From Planctomycetaceae bacterium (GTDB lineage Bacteria > Planctomycetota > Planctomycetia > Pirellulales > Thermoguttaceae): a DNA stretch of 24,659 nucleotides. This document shows positions 1-7,397 of the stretch, piece after piece. Location: contig JAITQJ010000131.1 of NCBI GenBank assembly GCA_031288955.1, forward strand, positions 1-24,659, in the 5' to 3' direction. Every line of letters starts with the position of its first letter. Position 1 is the stretch's first letter. The position numbers and the translations under genes were made by a program. Under the pieces are notes generated by a model. The model made no database searches. It was not told the origin of the DNA and saw only the letters and a list, made by a program, of their open reading frames with translations.

Positions 1-77
1 AGACGTTTAGCACTTGAAAAAAATGCCCCTCGCAGGCAATAATCTATGACAGCCCCTAATGGTTTGCCGGTGTTGGA

Positions 78-89
78 GGGGGGGGGGGG
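78..89. repeat. G12 homopolymer tract upstream of the rplY promoter
   Basis: Twelve consecutive G residues end one base before a TTGAAA that can serve as the -35 element of the ribosomal operon promoter. Long mononucleotide runs are prone to slipped-strand mispairing and to base-calling error. The run sits upstream of the -35 and so would act only through upstream DNA geometry or a bound protein, not by changing the -35/-10 spacing. Confidence 0.9.
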
Positions 90-90
90 C

Positions 91-118
91 TTGAAAATTT
101 GCCGATAAATGTAATAAT
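91..118 (+). promoter_or_regulatory. Candidate promoter of the rplY-pth-rpsF-ssb-rplI operon
   Basis: TTGAAA at 91-96 is followed after 15-16 bases by TAATAAT (112-118). Transcription would start near 124, leaving a leader of about 25 bases before the ATG at 151. The spacing is slightly short for a sigma-70 promoter. No Shine-Dalgarno sequence is visible in the leader. This is inference from motif match only. Confidence 0.45.
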
Positions 119-150
119 GTCTCTTGGTTTTTTGTAGAAAACATCAAGTT

Positions 151-780
151 ATGGCGAAAGTACATTCATTGACAGTCAAAATACGCGACACTCACGGGAA
201 AAGGAGAGTCCGCCGTTTGCGAAATACCGGTGCCGTCCCTGCCATCCTCTACGGACACAAACAGGAACCTAAAAGCCTTTCGCTCGTCAGCGAAGAAATC
301 GAATCTGCTGTCCGCCACGGTAATCATTTCGTTGCCCTGACCGGCGAAGTCAGCGAGTCCGCTTTTATAAAACAAGTCCAATGGGATACCTGGGGCAATG
401 AAATACTCCACGTTGACTTCGCAAGAGTCAGCGCACACGAAAAGGTTCGCGTTGCTGTCGCCCTGGAATTACGCGGAGAATCTCCCGGTACAAAGGAAGG
501 CGGCGTTGTCAAGCACGTCCTTCATACCGTTGAACTCGAATGTGAAGCCAGTGCCGTACCGGATAAAATTGACATCAATATCAACCATCTCGAATTCGGT
601 CAGGCAATTCACGTCAAAGACATCGAATTTCCCCAAAGTGCCGTACCGCTTATCGACGGTGATACGCTGGTCGTCAGTTGTGCCGCTCCGGTCGAGGAAT
701 CCGAAGAAGAAACAGCAGGAGCGGGAGAAGGAGAACCCGAAGTCATTGGACGGAAAAAAGAAGAAGAGGCGGAGACATAA
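151..780 (+). CDS. rplY: 50S ribosomal protein L25 (CTC/TL5 form)
   Basis: This is the general-stress/CTC form of L25, which binds 5S rRNA in the large ribosomal subunit. The 209-residue product starts MAKVHSLTV. It has the L25 N-terminal domain, with the RRVRRLRNTGAVPAILYG motif near residues 15-35 and the QWDTWGNEILHVDF stretch near 75-90. A second beta-rich domain follows (VRVAVALELRGES onward), and the last 30 residues form an acidic, Glu-rich tail typical of long L25 proteins. I chose the ATG at 151 over an in-frame TTG at 124 because the L25 homology begins there. It is the first gene of an operon with pth 48 bases downstream. No Shine-Dalgarno site precedes it. Confidence 0.95.
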   Translation: MAKVHSLTVKIRDTHGKRRVRRLRNTGAVPAILYGHKQEPKSLSLVSEEIESAVRHGNHFVALTGEVSESAFIKQVQWDTWGNEILHVDFARVSAHEKVRVAVALELRGESPGTKEGGVVKHVLHTVELECEASAVPDKIDININHLEFGQAIHVKDIEFPQSAVPLIDGDTLVVSCAAPVEESEEETAGAGEGEPEVIGRKKEEEAET

Positions 781-828
781 TGTTCCTCCCCCGTTGCCGA
801 TTGCAGCACTGTACGCTATGATGTGTGT

Positions 829-1392
829 ATGAAATTGGTCGTTGGTCTCGGAAATCCGGGAACGAAGTACCGGATGACGCGGCATAATGCCGGTTTTATG
901 GTACTCGCCGAATTGGCGAAACACCGGCTGCCGGGAGTTGCCGCCAAATCGAAGTTTCACGCCGAGGCGATGGACTTCCGTAGTAAAAGCGGCGAACAGA
1001 TTTTGATGCTTGCTCCGGTAACGTTTATGAATCGAAGCGGCTTGTGCGTTAACGAAGCCGTGCGGTTTTACAAGACCGCCTTTGAGGATATACTTGTTGT
1101 TTGTGATGATTTGAATTTGCCTTTTAACAAGTTGCGGCTGCGGAGTGAAGGCAGCAGCGGCGGACAGAAAGGTTTAGCAGATATATTAAAAACGCTCGGT
1201 ACGGAAAAAATACCGAGGCTGCGTGTCGGTGTCGGGCAGCCGCCCGGTCAGATGGACGCTGCCGATTACGTGCTGATGAATTTTACCGAAAAAGAGCGGA
1301 CGGATTTAGAAGTTACGCTCAAAATTGCCGCCGATGCCGTTATGTGCTGGATAGAAAACGGTATTGATGACGCAATGAACAAGTACAACTAA
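829..1392 (+). CDS. pth: Peptidyl-tRNA hydrolase
   Basis: Pth releases peptidyl-tRNAs that have dropped off ribosomes by cleaving the ester between peptide and tRNA. The 187-residue product starts MKLVVGLGNPGTKY, the family's opening signature. The catalytic His is residue 19 in TRHNAGF, with the conserved Asn at residue 9. The VVCDDLNLPF segment carries the conserved Asp, and the Gly-rich SEGSSGGQKGL loop follows. Length matches the family. A GTG lies two codons earlier at 823, but the ATG at 829 fits the family start better. rplY-pth linkage is a widespread arrangement, and the gene sits inside the ribosomal operon with rpsF 48 bases downstream. Confidence 0.96.
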   Translation: MKLVVGLGNPGTKYRMTRHNAGFMVLAELAKHRLPGVAAKSKFHAEAMDFRSKSGEQILMLAPVTFMNRSGLCVNEAVRFYKTAFEDILVVCDDLNLPFNKLRLRSEGSSGGQKGLADILKTLGTEKIPRLRVGVGQPPGQMDAADYVLMNFTEKERTDLEVTLKIAADAVMCWIENGIDDAMNKYN

Positions 1393-1440
1393 CCACTAAC
1401 AGAAATAAACTCGATTTATTCGAACCAAAACCCCTAAATT

Positions 1441-1878
1441 ATGGCAAAAAACGTTTACGAAGGGTTGTTTATTTTCGACTCGGACCTCTATGCCAAAGGA
1501 CCGGAAGACATTTCAAGCCAAATCGCAGGTGTTATCGAACAACTGGGCGGCGAAGTCCTCCTTTCCCGGCTTTGGGACGAACGGAAACTAGCGTACCCGG
1601 TTAAGGGACACCGCCGCGGCACCTATTGGCTTGCGTACTTCCGCATTGAGCCGGACATCGTCAAAGATATTACCCGGCAATTTCAGTTGAACGACAGTAT
1701 TTTGCGGTTCCTTATCCTGATTGTTGACCCTCGCTTGGTGGACACACTCGTAGAACACGCCAAAGATGGATACGTTCCCGAACCCCCTGCCGAAGGCGTA
1801 AAAAAGAGCAGGAGCGAATCGGCGGCTGTTCCGTTCGTACCAGGAATTGCTGCTGAAGAGGGAGTGGTTCCGGTATAA
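1441..1878 (+). CDS. rpsF: 30S ribosomal protein S6
   Basis: S6 is a small-subunit protein that normally pairs with S18 on the platform of the 30S subunit. The 145-residue product opens MAKNVYEGLFIFDSDLY, contains the WDERKLAYPVKGHRRGTYWLAYF core near residues 45-68, and ends the S6 fold with NDSILRFLILIVDPR near 93-107. The last 35 residues are a low-complexity tail. The next gene is ssb, but rpsR, which often follows ssb in this cluster, is absent here and must lie elsewhere. There is no Shine-Dalgarno site in the 20 bases before the ATG. Confidence 0.95.
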   Translation: MAKNVYEGLFIFDSDLYAKGPEDISSQIAGVIEQLGGEVLLSRLWDERKLAYPVKGHRRGTYWLAYFRIEPDIVKDITRQFQLNDSILRFLILIVDPRLVDTLVEHAKDGYVPEPPAEGVKKSRSESAAVPFVPGIAAEEGVVPV

Positions 1879-1908
1879 GGCATAAGACAGTAATACTGTA
1901 GCAATACT

Positions 1909-2385
1909 ATGGCAAGTTATAATCGCGTCGTTTTAGTCGGAAATATGACAAGAGACCCGGAAATACGGCACATACCGTCCGGGCTTGCCGTTGCCGATAT
2001 TGGGTTGGCGGTCAATGACCGGCGCAAAACACAAACCGGCGAATGGATTGACGAAGCAACTTTCGTGGACATCACCCTTTGGGGCAGACAGGCGGAAATC
2101 GCCCAGGAATACACGAAAAAAGGTTCGTCAATACTCGTCGAAGGACGTTTGAAACTCGACACTTGGGAAAGTGAAGGTCAAAAACGTTCCAAATTAAAAG
2201 TCGTCGGCGAACGTATTGTGCTGCTTGGTACAGGCGGCGGAAGCGGACGTTCGGCAGAGGGCGGCGGAACCGCCGGTTATTCGCAGCAGTCCTCGTATTC
2301 CCGACCGGCACAGTCAAATCGTGCGCCGCAGCCGCCGCAAGATGAATACGATTATCCCTCGGAAAGCGGTGATGTGCCGTTTTAA
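1909..2385 (+). CDS. ssb: Single-stranded DNA-binding protein
   Basis: SSB coats single-stranded DNA during replication, repair and recombination. The 158-residue product has the N-terminal OB fold: MASYNRVVLVGNMTRDPEIRH, then FVDITLWGRQAEIAQEYTKKGS and VEGRLKLDTWE, ending near residue 108. A disordered Gly/Ser/Gln/Pro-rich linker follows. The C-terminal tip reads SGDVPF, equivalent to the acidic DDDIPF tail that recruits partner proteins. The gene lies 30 bases after rpsF. No Shine-Dalgarno site is visible. Confidence 0.95.
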   Translation: MASYNRVVLVGNMTRDPEIRHIPSGLAVADIGLAVNDRRKTQTGEWIDEATFVDITLWGRQAEIAQEYTKKGSSILVEGRLKLDTWESEGQKRSKLKVVGERIVLLGTGGGSGRSAEGGGTAGYSQQSSYSRPAQSNRAPQPPQDEYDYPSESGDVPF

Positions 2386-2439
2386 CGCTGTTGTTTGGCA
2401 AAACGGCAGGACAATTATCAGATATAAGCACAAAAAACT

Positions 2440-2970
2440 ATGACAATCGCAAAGAAAAGAAAAATAGAGCAAGCCGCCCGCCGGCGGGGTTTCAAATTGC
2501 CTTCGACCGAACAAGGCGTTCAACTCCTGTTGATTCAAACGATTGACTCGCTGGGAAAACAGGGGGACATCGTTTATGTTAAGGCGGGTTATGCCAATAA
2601 TTATCTGATACCGCAGGGTTTGGCAACGATTGCGACCGAACATCACAAGCGGATGGTCGATAAGCACAAGGCGAAACTTGCGGAAATCCAAAAGAAGCGG
2701 CTTGCCGGTTTGCAGAAGTTGGCGGAGGAGTTGCGGACGAGGCGGGTGTCGATTGAAGCAAATGCCAATGAAGAAGGACATCTTTTTGGTTCGGTGGGTG
2801 CGGACGACATCGTCAAGGCATTGCGGGGCGAAAATATCGTCCTGACTCCCGACCAGATTCGTTTGCCTGGTCCCATCAAAGAATTGGCGTTATACACGGT
2901 CAAGATTTATCTTGGTCACGGCATTGAGTCAGAGGTCAAAGTCTGGGTTGTCCCGGCGGCAAACGGATAA
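2440..2970 (+). CDS. rplI: 50S ribosomal protein L9
   Basis: L9 is an elongated large-subunit protein with two RNA-binding domains joined by a long helix. The 176-residue product has a basic N-terminal extension of about 25 residues before the canonical start (VQLLLIQTIDSLGKQGDIVYV). The L9 signature AGYANNYLIPQGLA follows near residues 50-63. A helical connector rich in Lys, Arg and Glu spans about 70-105, and the C-terminal domain contains LFGSVGADDIVKAL. The family is usually near 150 residues, so the difference is the extension. It is the last gene of the operon, with a hairpin about 60 bases downstream. Confidence 0.95.
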   Translation: MTIAKKRKIEQAARRRGFKLPSTEQGVQLLLIQTIDSLGKQGDIVYVKAGYANNYLIPQGLATIATEHHKRMVDKHKAKLAEIQKKRLAGLQKLAEELRTRRVSIEANANEEGHLFGSVGADDIVKALRGENIVLTPDQIRLPGPIKELALYTVKIYLGHGIESEVKVWVVPAANG

Positions 2971-3027
2971 TTAGAGTTATTCCATAACCTATATCCCCCG
3001 CTCGTGTTTAACCGCGAAGCGCACAAA

Positions 3028-3058
3028 AAGACCGGTAACTTTTAACGTCACCGGTCTT
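3028..3058 (+). terminator. Hairpin after rplI, probable operon terminator
   Basis: AAGACCGGT (3028-3036) is the exact reverse complement of ACCGGTCTT (3050-3058), with two further pairs inside the loop. The stem lies between rplI and the next plus-strand gene. The following bases (ACTTCCTTC) are pyrimidine-rich but not a clean T-run, so termination may be partial or factor-dependent. Confidence 0.65.
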
Positions 3059-3110
3059 ACTTCCTTCAAATTGACAATTCAAGCCAAAGCGAAAAGGTTT
3101 TCCCGGTAAA

Positions 3111-4292
3111 ATGATGAAACACATTCTGCTGCTGCTCGTTCTGTTCGGTTTCTGCGCCGCCGCTTATGGTGCCGAACCTGTATTCAGGAAAGTTGTCCTT
3201 TCCGATAAGTTTTACGCCGAGGGTTCGCATTACGGCGATTTCAACAAAGACGGAAAGCCCGACATTGTTGCCGGTCCATATTGGTACGAAGGTTCCGCTT
3301 TCACCCAAAAACACGAAATATATCCGGTCGAAGATTTCAATCCAGAAAAGTATTCGGACAACTTCGCCGCTTTCGGTGCCGATGTCAACGGAGACGGCTG
3401 GGACGATGTCTTCGTCTGTCCGATGCCGGGGACGGCAAGTTACTGGTATGAAAATCCGAAAGGGAAAGACGGACACTGGAAAAAACATTTCGGACCCGCT
3501 GATTTCGGTAACGAATCACCCTTTTGGACGGAAGCCGTCAAAGGGCTGGGAGCGGGACCCGTCTATAATATCAACGGCTATCTCGGCTTTTCGACACACG
3601 CTGCCAAAGACGGCAAACAGGATTGGACGTTTCATCACATTTCCAACGAAGATAAGAAAAAATACTTCAAATACACGCACGGAGCCGGCAGCGGCGACAT
3701 CAACGGCGACGGACGCTTGGACATTCTCGAAAGTACAGGCTGGTGGGAACAGCCGCAAGAGCCGACTAAAACGCCGTGGGAATTTCATCCCTTCAGGTTT
3801 GCCGATGCTGCCGCTCAAATGCTGGTTTTCGATGCGGACGGCGACGGTCTCAACGATGTCATCACCTCTTGGCATTGCCATCTTTACGGACTCGTTTGGT
3901 GGAAACAAATCCGAAAGGACGGCGGAATCACCTGGGAACGCAGCGATATTTTATCTCCCCAGCCCGACTTGAATTCCGATGCGCTGCGTTTCAGTCAGAT
4001 GCACGCTCTTGCCCAGGCGGACTTTAACGGCGACGGTCTTCCCGACTTTGTAACAGGAAAGCGTTTTTGGGCGCACGGTTCCAAGGGCGACAAAGAGCCG
4101 AACGCGCCGGCGGTGTTGTACTGGTTTGAGTTAAAGCGGGACGGCAAGGGCGGGGCAGCGTTCGTTCCGCACAAGATTGATGATGACAGCGGAATTGGAA
4201 CGCAGGTTACCGCCGTTGATATTAACGGAGATAAAAAGCCGGATATTATTGTTTCCAATAAAAAGGGAACGTTCGTGTTTTTGAACGAATGA
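3111..4292 (+). CDS. Exported VCBS/FG-GAP repeat protein
   Basis: The 393-residue product has a cleavable signal peptide (hydrophobic residues 5-18, AYG-AE near 20). Six calcium-binding-like D-x-N/D-x-D-G-x-x-D loops follow at about residues 43 (DFNKDGKPD), 91 (DVNGDGWDD), 196 (DINGDGRLD), 241 (DADGDGLND), 304 (DFNGDGLPD) and 370 (DINGDKKPD). These are FG-GAP/VCBS blades that usually build a beta-propeller in secreted or surface proteins, and loops between them are rich in Trp and Tyr. Such proteins are abundant in planctomycetes and their substrates are mostly unknown; I assign no enzyme activity. The start is ATGATG at 3111/3114 with no obvious Shine-Dalgarno site. Confidence 0.88.
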   Translation: MMKHILLLLVLFGFCAAAYGAEPVFRKVVLSDKFYAEGSHYGDFNKDGKPDIVAGPYWYEGSAFTQKHEIYPVEDFNPEKYSDNFAAFGADVNGDGWDDVFVCPMPGTASYWYENPKGKDGHWKKHFGPADFGNESPFWTEAVKGLGAGPVYNINGYLGFSTHAAKDGKQDWTFHHISNEDKKKYFKYTHGAGSGDINGDGRLDILESTGWWEQPQEPTKTPWEFHPFRFADAAAQMLVFDADGDGLNDVITSWHCHLYGLVWWKQIRKDGGITWERSDILSPQPDLNSDALRFSQMHALAQADFNGDGLPDFVTGKRFWAHGSKGDKEPNAPAVLYWFELKRDGKGGAAFVPHKIDDDSGIGTQVTAVDINGDKKPDIIVSNKKGTFVFLNE

Positions 4293-4593
4293 AAACGTCA
4301 AGGAGACGGGGATTAAAACCGCCTGCCTCATGTGCAAAAGCCGCATCGGTTTCCTGTTCGGTCAGTTGCCGGATTGCTTCGGATTCAGCGTGCAACTGTT
4401 CATCATTCGGCTTGCTGCCGGTATCCTGCGGAATATATCCTGAAGGATTTTGACATTCGTCCGTGCCAAATCGTCCGAAGCAGCACTCCGGTGAACAACT
4501 TTACCGCTTTTGCGTTTTTTTCCTTTGCCATCAATACAAAGTACCGCAAAAACCGATGCCGGCATTTGCTTTTCACTTTTTACGGGGTAGAGT
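4293..4593. other. Gene-poor stretch with minus-strand coding-like fragments
   Basis: No intact gene is convincing here. On the minus strand, several fragments in different frames look protein-like. One begins MAKEKNAKAVKLFTGVL near 4530. Another reads HAESEAIRQLTEQETDAAF further downstream in a different frame, with stops or frame changes between. This could be a decayed gene. I could not identify the family with confidence. The plus-strand open frame across this stretch reads as a basic, low-quality shadow. Confidence 0.3.
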
Positions 4594-4701
4594 ATGGCAG
4601 AGAACCAAGAGGAGCAAGTGTTGTACTTCTATCGAACGCTGGCTTCTTCCCCCGGTTTGTATTCAGCAAGTTTCCCCCTTTTCAAGGAGTTCGTACAATG
4701 A
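4594..4701 (+). CDS. Possible 35-residue ORF overlapping the lipoprotein start
   Basis: An ATG at 4594, preceded by GGGGTAGAGT, opens a frame that starts MAENQEEQVLYFYRTLASS and ends FPLFKEFVQ. Its TGA overlaps the ATG of the downstream lipoprotein gene (ATGA). The composition is soluble and protein-like, unlike a random frame, and the overlap would allow translational coupling. It is too short to place in a family. It could equally be a chance ORF or the tail of a decayed gene. Confidence 0.35.
   Translation: MAENQEEQVLYFYRTLASSPGLYSASFPLFKEFVQ
4684..4689 (+). promoter_or_regulatory. Shine-Dalgarno site that fixes the lipoprotein start
   Basis: AAGGAG lies eight bases before the ATG at 4698. 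It supports that start over the much longer upstream extension of the same frame, which shows no coding character. Confidence 0.75.
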
Positions 4702-5033
4702 AAAAGTTTGTGTTATTCGCCGCCGCCGTGATTTTACTCTCGGCTTTCACCGCCGGTTGTTCGTCAAGCAGCGGAACAAGTTGGTGCCGCTCCGGGTCGC
4801 TGTTTCCAACCGCCCGGAATAAACAGAAAACCGAAACGGTTTATCTGACGGCGGCAACAGGAACAGGTATTGCAGCATCCCAATGCGACCCCTGCACTCC
4901 CAACCAGTGTCAGCCCTGTGAACCCGCAGCGTGCCAGCCCTGCGACCCCGTGTGCAATCCGTGCGACAGTTGCAGCAACACTGGTGCCGTCAGCCCCGTC
5001 AGAGGTGTTGTTGTTCCGGGACCGGTGCAATAA
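4698..5033 (+). CDS. Small cysteine-rich lipoprotein
   Basis: The 111-residue product begins MKKFVLFAAAVILLSAFTAGCSSS. A signal peptide runs into a lipobox (FTAGC), so the mature protein would be lipidated at Cys21 and held on a membrane. The mature part has a run of CxPC and CxxC motifs at about residues 63-92 (CDPCTPNQCQPCEPAACQPC and onward), a Pro/Cys-rich segment that could bind metal or form disulphides. The tail is VVVPGPVQ. phoH starts six bases after its stop, so the two are probably co-transcribed, although a functional link is not evident. I do not recognise the family. Confidence 0.75.
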   Translation: MKKFVLFAAAVILLSAFTAGCSSSSGTSWCRSGSLFPTARNKQKTETVYLTAATGTGIAASQCDPCTPNQCQPCEPAACQPCDPVCNPCDSCSNTGAVSPVRGVVVPGPVQ

Positions 5034-5039
5034 AACAGT

Positions 5040-5972
5040 ATGTATGAGCAGACGGTTGCCGTTATTGATTCCAAGGCATTGATGAAGGTTTTCGGACCTT
5101 CTGACGAAAATTTACGGAAAATCCGAAGTGCCTTGGATGTCAAAATTACGCTGGACGGAAATAAGGTGATTCTTCGCGGAACACCGGAATCCGTCCGGCG
5201 TGCTTCGCGCCTTCTGGAAAATTTACAGCGTTTTGCGATGCGCAGTACCGTGCTGGCTCCCGAAGATGTTCAGCGGGCAATTTCACAGACAATTCACGGC
5301 AACGAAGTTTCCGAAAGTAAGCCGATTGATGTCTTCGGCGGCAAACTGATACGGGCAAAAACCGACGGGCAAGCCCAATACCTTGAATTGCTCCGCAGTA
5401 AGGCAATCGTGTTTTGCATCGGACCGGCAGGTACGGGCAAGACGTATCTTGCCGTGGCGCGGGCAGTTGAAGCGTTGCGGACAGAAGCGGTGCGTAAAAT
5501 CGTTCTCGTTCGACCGGCAGTGGAGGCGGGCGAAAGTCTCGGCTTTCTGCCCGGCGACCTGAATGCAAAAATCAATCCGTATCTGCGTCCGCTTTTTGAT
5601 GCACTCGGCGATATGATAGACAGGGACACGCTGAAGCGGTATATGGAAGAAGACCGCATTGAGGTTATTCCGCTAGCCTATATGCGGGGCAGGACGCTGA
5701 ACAATGCGGCGATTATATTGGACGAAGCGCAGAATACAACGGTCGCACAGATGAAGATGTTTTTAACACGAATGGGCGAAGCGTCCACGATAACGGTTTG
5801 CGGTGATACAACACAGATTGACTTGCCGGAACATAAAACGAGCGGCTTGACGGATGCGGCTCGCCGTCTGCGGGACATTTCAGACATCGGCAAGATACAA
5901 CTGCACCGCAGCGACATCGTCCGCCATCCGCTTGTACAGCAAATCGTCAACGCCTACGAAGACGGAGAGTAA
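5040..5972 (+). CDS. phoH: PhoH-like ATPase
   Basis: The 310-residue product belongs to the PhoH/PhoL family of cytoplasmic P-loop ATPases, linked to RNA metabolism and often encoded near ybeY. The N-terminal 60 residues form a KH-like segment (FGPSDENLRKIRSALDVKITL). The Walker A motif GPAGTGKT is at 128-135 and Walker B IILDEAQN at about 225-232. The VRPAVEAGESLGFLPGD and VCGDTTQIDLP segments are also typical. Length matches the family. The ATG at 5040 lies six bases after the lipoprotein stop, without its own Shine-Dalgarno site. ybeY is not in this window: the downstream neighbour is a convergent unrelated gene. Confidence 0.94.
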   Translation: MYEQTVAVIDSKALMKVFGPSDENLRKIRSALDVKITLDGNKVILRGTPESVRRASRLLENLQRFAMRSTVLAPEDVQRAISQTIHGNEVSESKPIDVFGGKLIRAKTDGQAQYLELLRSKAIVFCIGPAGTGKTYLAVARAVEALRTEAVRKIVLVRPAVEAGESLGFLPGDLNAKINPYLRPLFDALGDMIDRDTLKRYMEEDRIEVIPLAYMRGRTLNNAAIILDEAQNTTVAQMKMFLTRMGEASTITVCGDTTQIDLPEHKTSGLTDAARRLRDISDIGKIQLHRSDIVRHPLVQQIVNAYEDGE

Positions 5973-5974
5973 GG

Positions 5975-5997
5975 GGAGGCGGACTTTCCCCGCCTCC
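5975..5997. terminator. GC-rich hairpin between convergent genes
   Basis: GGAGGCGG (5975-5982) pairs perfectly with CCGCCTCC (5990-5997) around a seven-base loop. It lies just after the phoH stop and before the end of the minus-strand gene, where one hairpin could serve both directions. No T-run follows on either side. Confidence 0.55.
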
Positions 5998-6022
5998 GCC
6001 CCGCCGGTTATCTGACTGCCGG

Positions 6023-7381
6023 TCATTTTTGCAGGGAATCTTTGAGTTCCTTGCAGCGTTTTTCCTCTTCAATCTGAAGTTTGAACATTTGACCGGCAAT
6101 TTGCGTAAAAATACGTCCAGCCATACGACCGGTCAATGCCGAACGACCGGAAACCGTTATCGGATTGTTGTTCCGTTCATTCAGCGACCGTTCAATTTCA
6201 GTCTTAATCGATTCTTCGCTTGCCGGCGGCATTTCATTGAATACCTCCTGCTGCTTTACCAGGTCGCCGCCTGCCGCCGCCAGTTTTTCGCTGTACTCAT
6301 CAAAGTATTCATTGAGACTGACCGCAACGTGATTCCAATCGAAGCCGATGACTTCGAGAAGTTTCTTTATATCTGCCGGTATCGGCTTGTCCGAAAACTT
6401 GTCTAACAGCCGCGGCATATCGTCCGTTGCCGATAGAATATCCAGCACGCCGTATTGCAGCGTTTTTAACGTTATCGACCGGTCTTGCCACGCCGGCAGT
6501 GTCTCCAAATCTTTTACTGCCTGACTGCGGACTTCCGCCGGCATCTTGCTGATAATGTCTTTGAAATCGTCGGGCTGCAGCAATGTCTGACCGCCGATTT
6601 TACCGTGCTTCAACGATTCCAATGCCGCATAATTCAGCGTTACTCTACGGAACAGACGCAGCGTTGTTACATAATCATTCCAGCCGCCGGCATAATCTCC
6701 GCCGGCGAAACGGTACTTTGCCCGATACCGCAACGCTTCGGCAAGTTGATAGTGAAAGTTGTAAACCGTTTGCGGCTGTACAGCAAGAACCAAATCGTTT
6801 TCGTTTTGACGAATCATCGGAACAAAATAGTCCGGCTTTAACACGGCGGCAGCAACTGCGTCCAAACCGGGACCGACAACAGATAACCAATGATTCACGG
6901 CATCAGGAGTTATTCCGGTTAAAACGTATTGCGGTACTGTAAGCGGGTCAACGTTAAAATGTTTACACATTGCGTTGTGCTGCCATACTTGAGCGGCTTC
7001 TTTGTTTTCAAACATCGCTGTACCGTAGCCGATGAGAATGTCTTTGAAACCATTATCGTTTGCCGGTTTTTTCGTTTCGGTAATATCCTGAATTGCCTTA
7101 AAGAAATCGACGCTTACGCCGTCCTTTTTCTTCGGTTCGGTAATCACGGTCGTTTCGGGTGAAACAAGGAGCGGCTGTCCTTTCAGACAGTAATAATAAG
7201 CAAGAACACCGGTGATAGCGGCGAGGATAATTAAAACGAGACAGCCGATACCGCAGCCGAGAAACCAGCAGCCGCAGCCGCGTTTTTTTTCGCCCAACGC
7301 CTGATTCGCCGTATTCGGGTCTTGATACGGAAATTCCTGATACGAAAAACGTTCCGGCGGCTGCAAATTTTGTGAATTCAT
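6023..7381 (-). CDS. Single-pass membrane protein of unknown function
   Basis: The 452-residue product (ATG at 7381, MNSQNLQPPERF) has a Pro/Gln/Tyr-rich cytoplasmic-like N-terminus. A Cys/Gly-rich stretch (GCGCWFLGCGIGC) runs straight into one membrane helix (about residues 40-60). A large soluble domain of about 380 residues follows, helical in appearance, with the VWQHNAMCKHFNVDPL and YRAKYRFAGGDYAGGWNDY segments, and ends in a charged C-terminal helix. An in-frame start 18 codons upstream would overlap the preceding gene, so I prefer 7381. That leaves 16 bases to the upstream minus-strand gene, so the two form an operon. I do not recognise the family. Confidence 0.75.
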   Translation of the reverse strand: MNSQNLQPPERFSYQEFPYQDPNTANQALGEKKRGCGCWFLGCGIGCLVLIILAAITGVLAYYYCLKGQPLLVSPETTVITEPKKKDGVSVDFFKAIQDITETKKPANDNGFKDILIGYGTAMFENKEAAQVWQHNAMCKHFNVDPLTVPQYVLTGITPDAVNHWLSVVGPGLDAVAAAVLKPDYFVPMIRQNENDLVLAVQPQTVYNFHYQLAEALRYRAKYRFAGGDYAGGWNDYVTTLRLFRRVTLNYAALESLKHGKIGGQTLLQPDDFKDIISKMPAEVRSQAVKDLETLPAWQDRSITLKTLQYGVLDILSATDDMPRLLDKFSDKPIPADIKKLLEVIGFDWNHVAVSLNEYFDEYSEKLAAAGGDLVKQQEVFNEMPPASEESIKTEIERSLNERNNNPITVSGRSALTGRMAGRIFTQIAGQMFKLQIEEEKRCKELKDSLQK

Positions 7382-7397
7382 TGTTAATGTGTTTTGG

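Noticed and set aside
398..960. Long open frames on both strands across rplY
   Set aside because: They overlap a clear L25 gene, have biased basic or low-complexity composition and no recognisable motifs, so they are shadows.
4332..4697. Long N-terminal extension of the lipoprotein frame
   Set aside because: It lacks coding character, precedes a clear signal peptide, and the Shine-Dalgarno site at 4684-4689 fixes the start at 4698.
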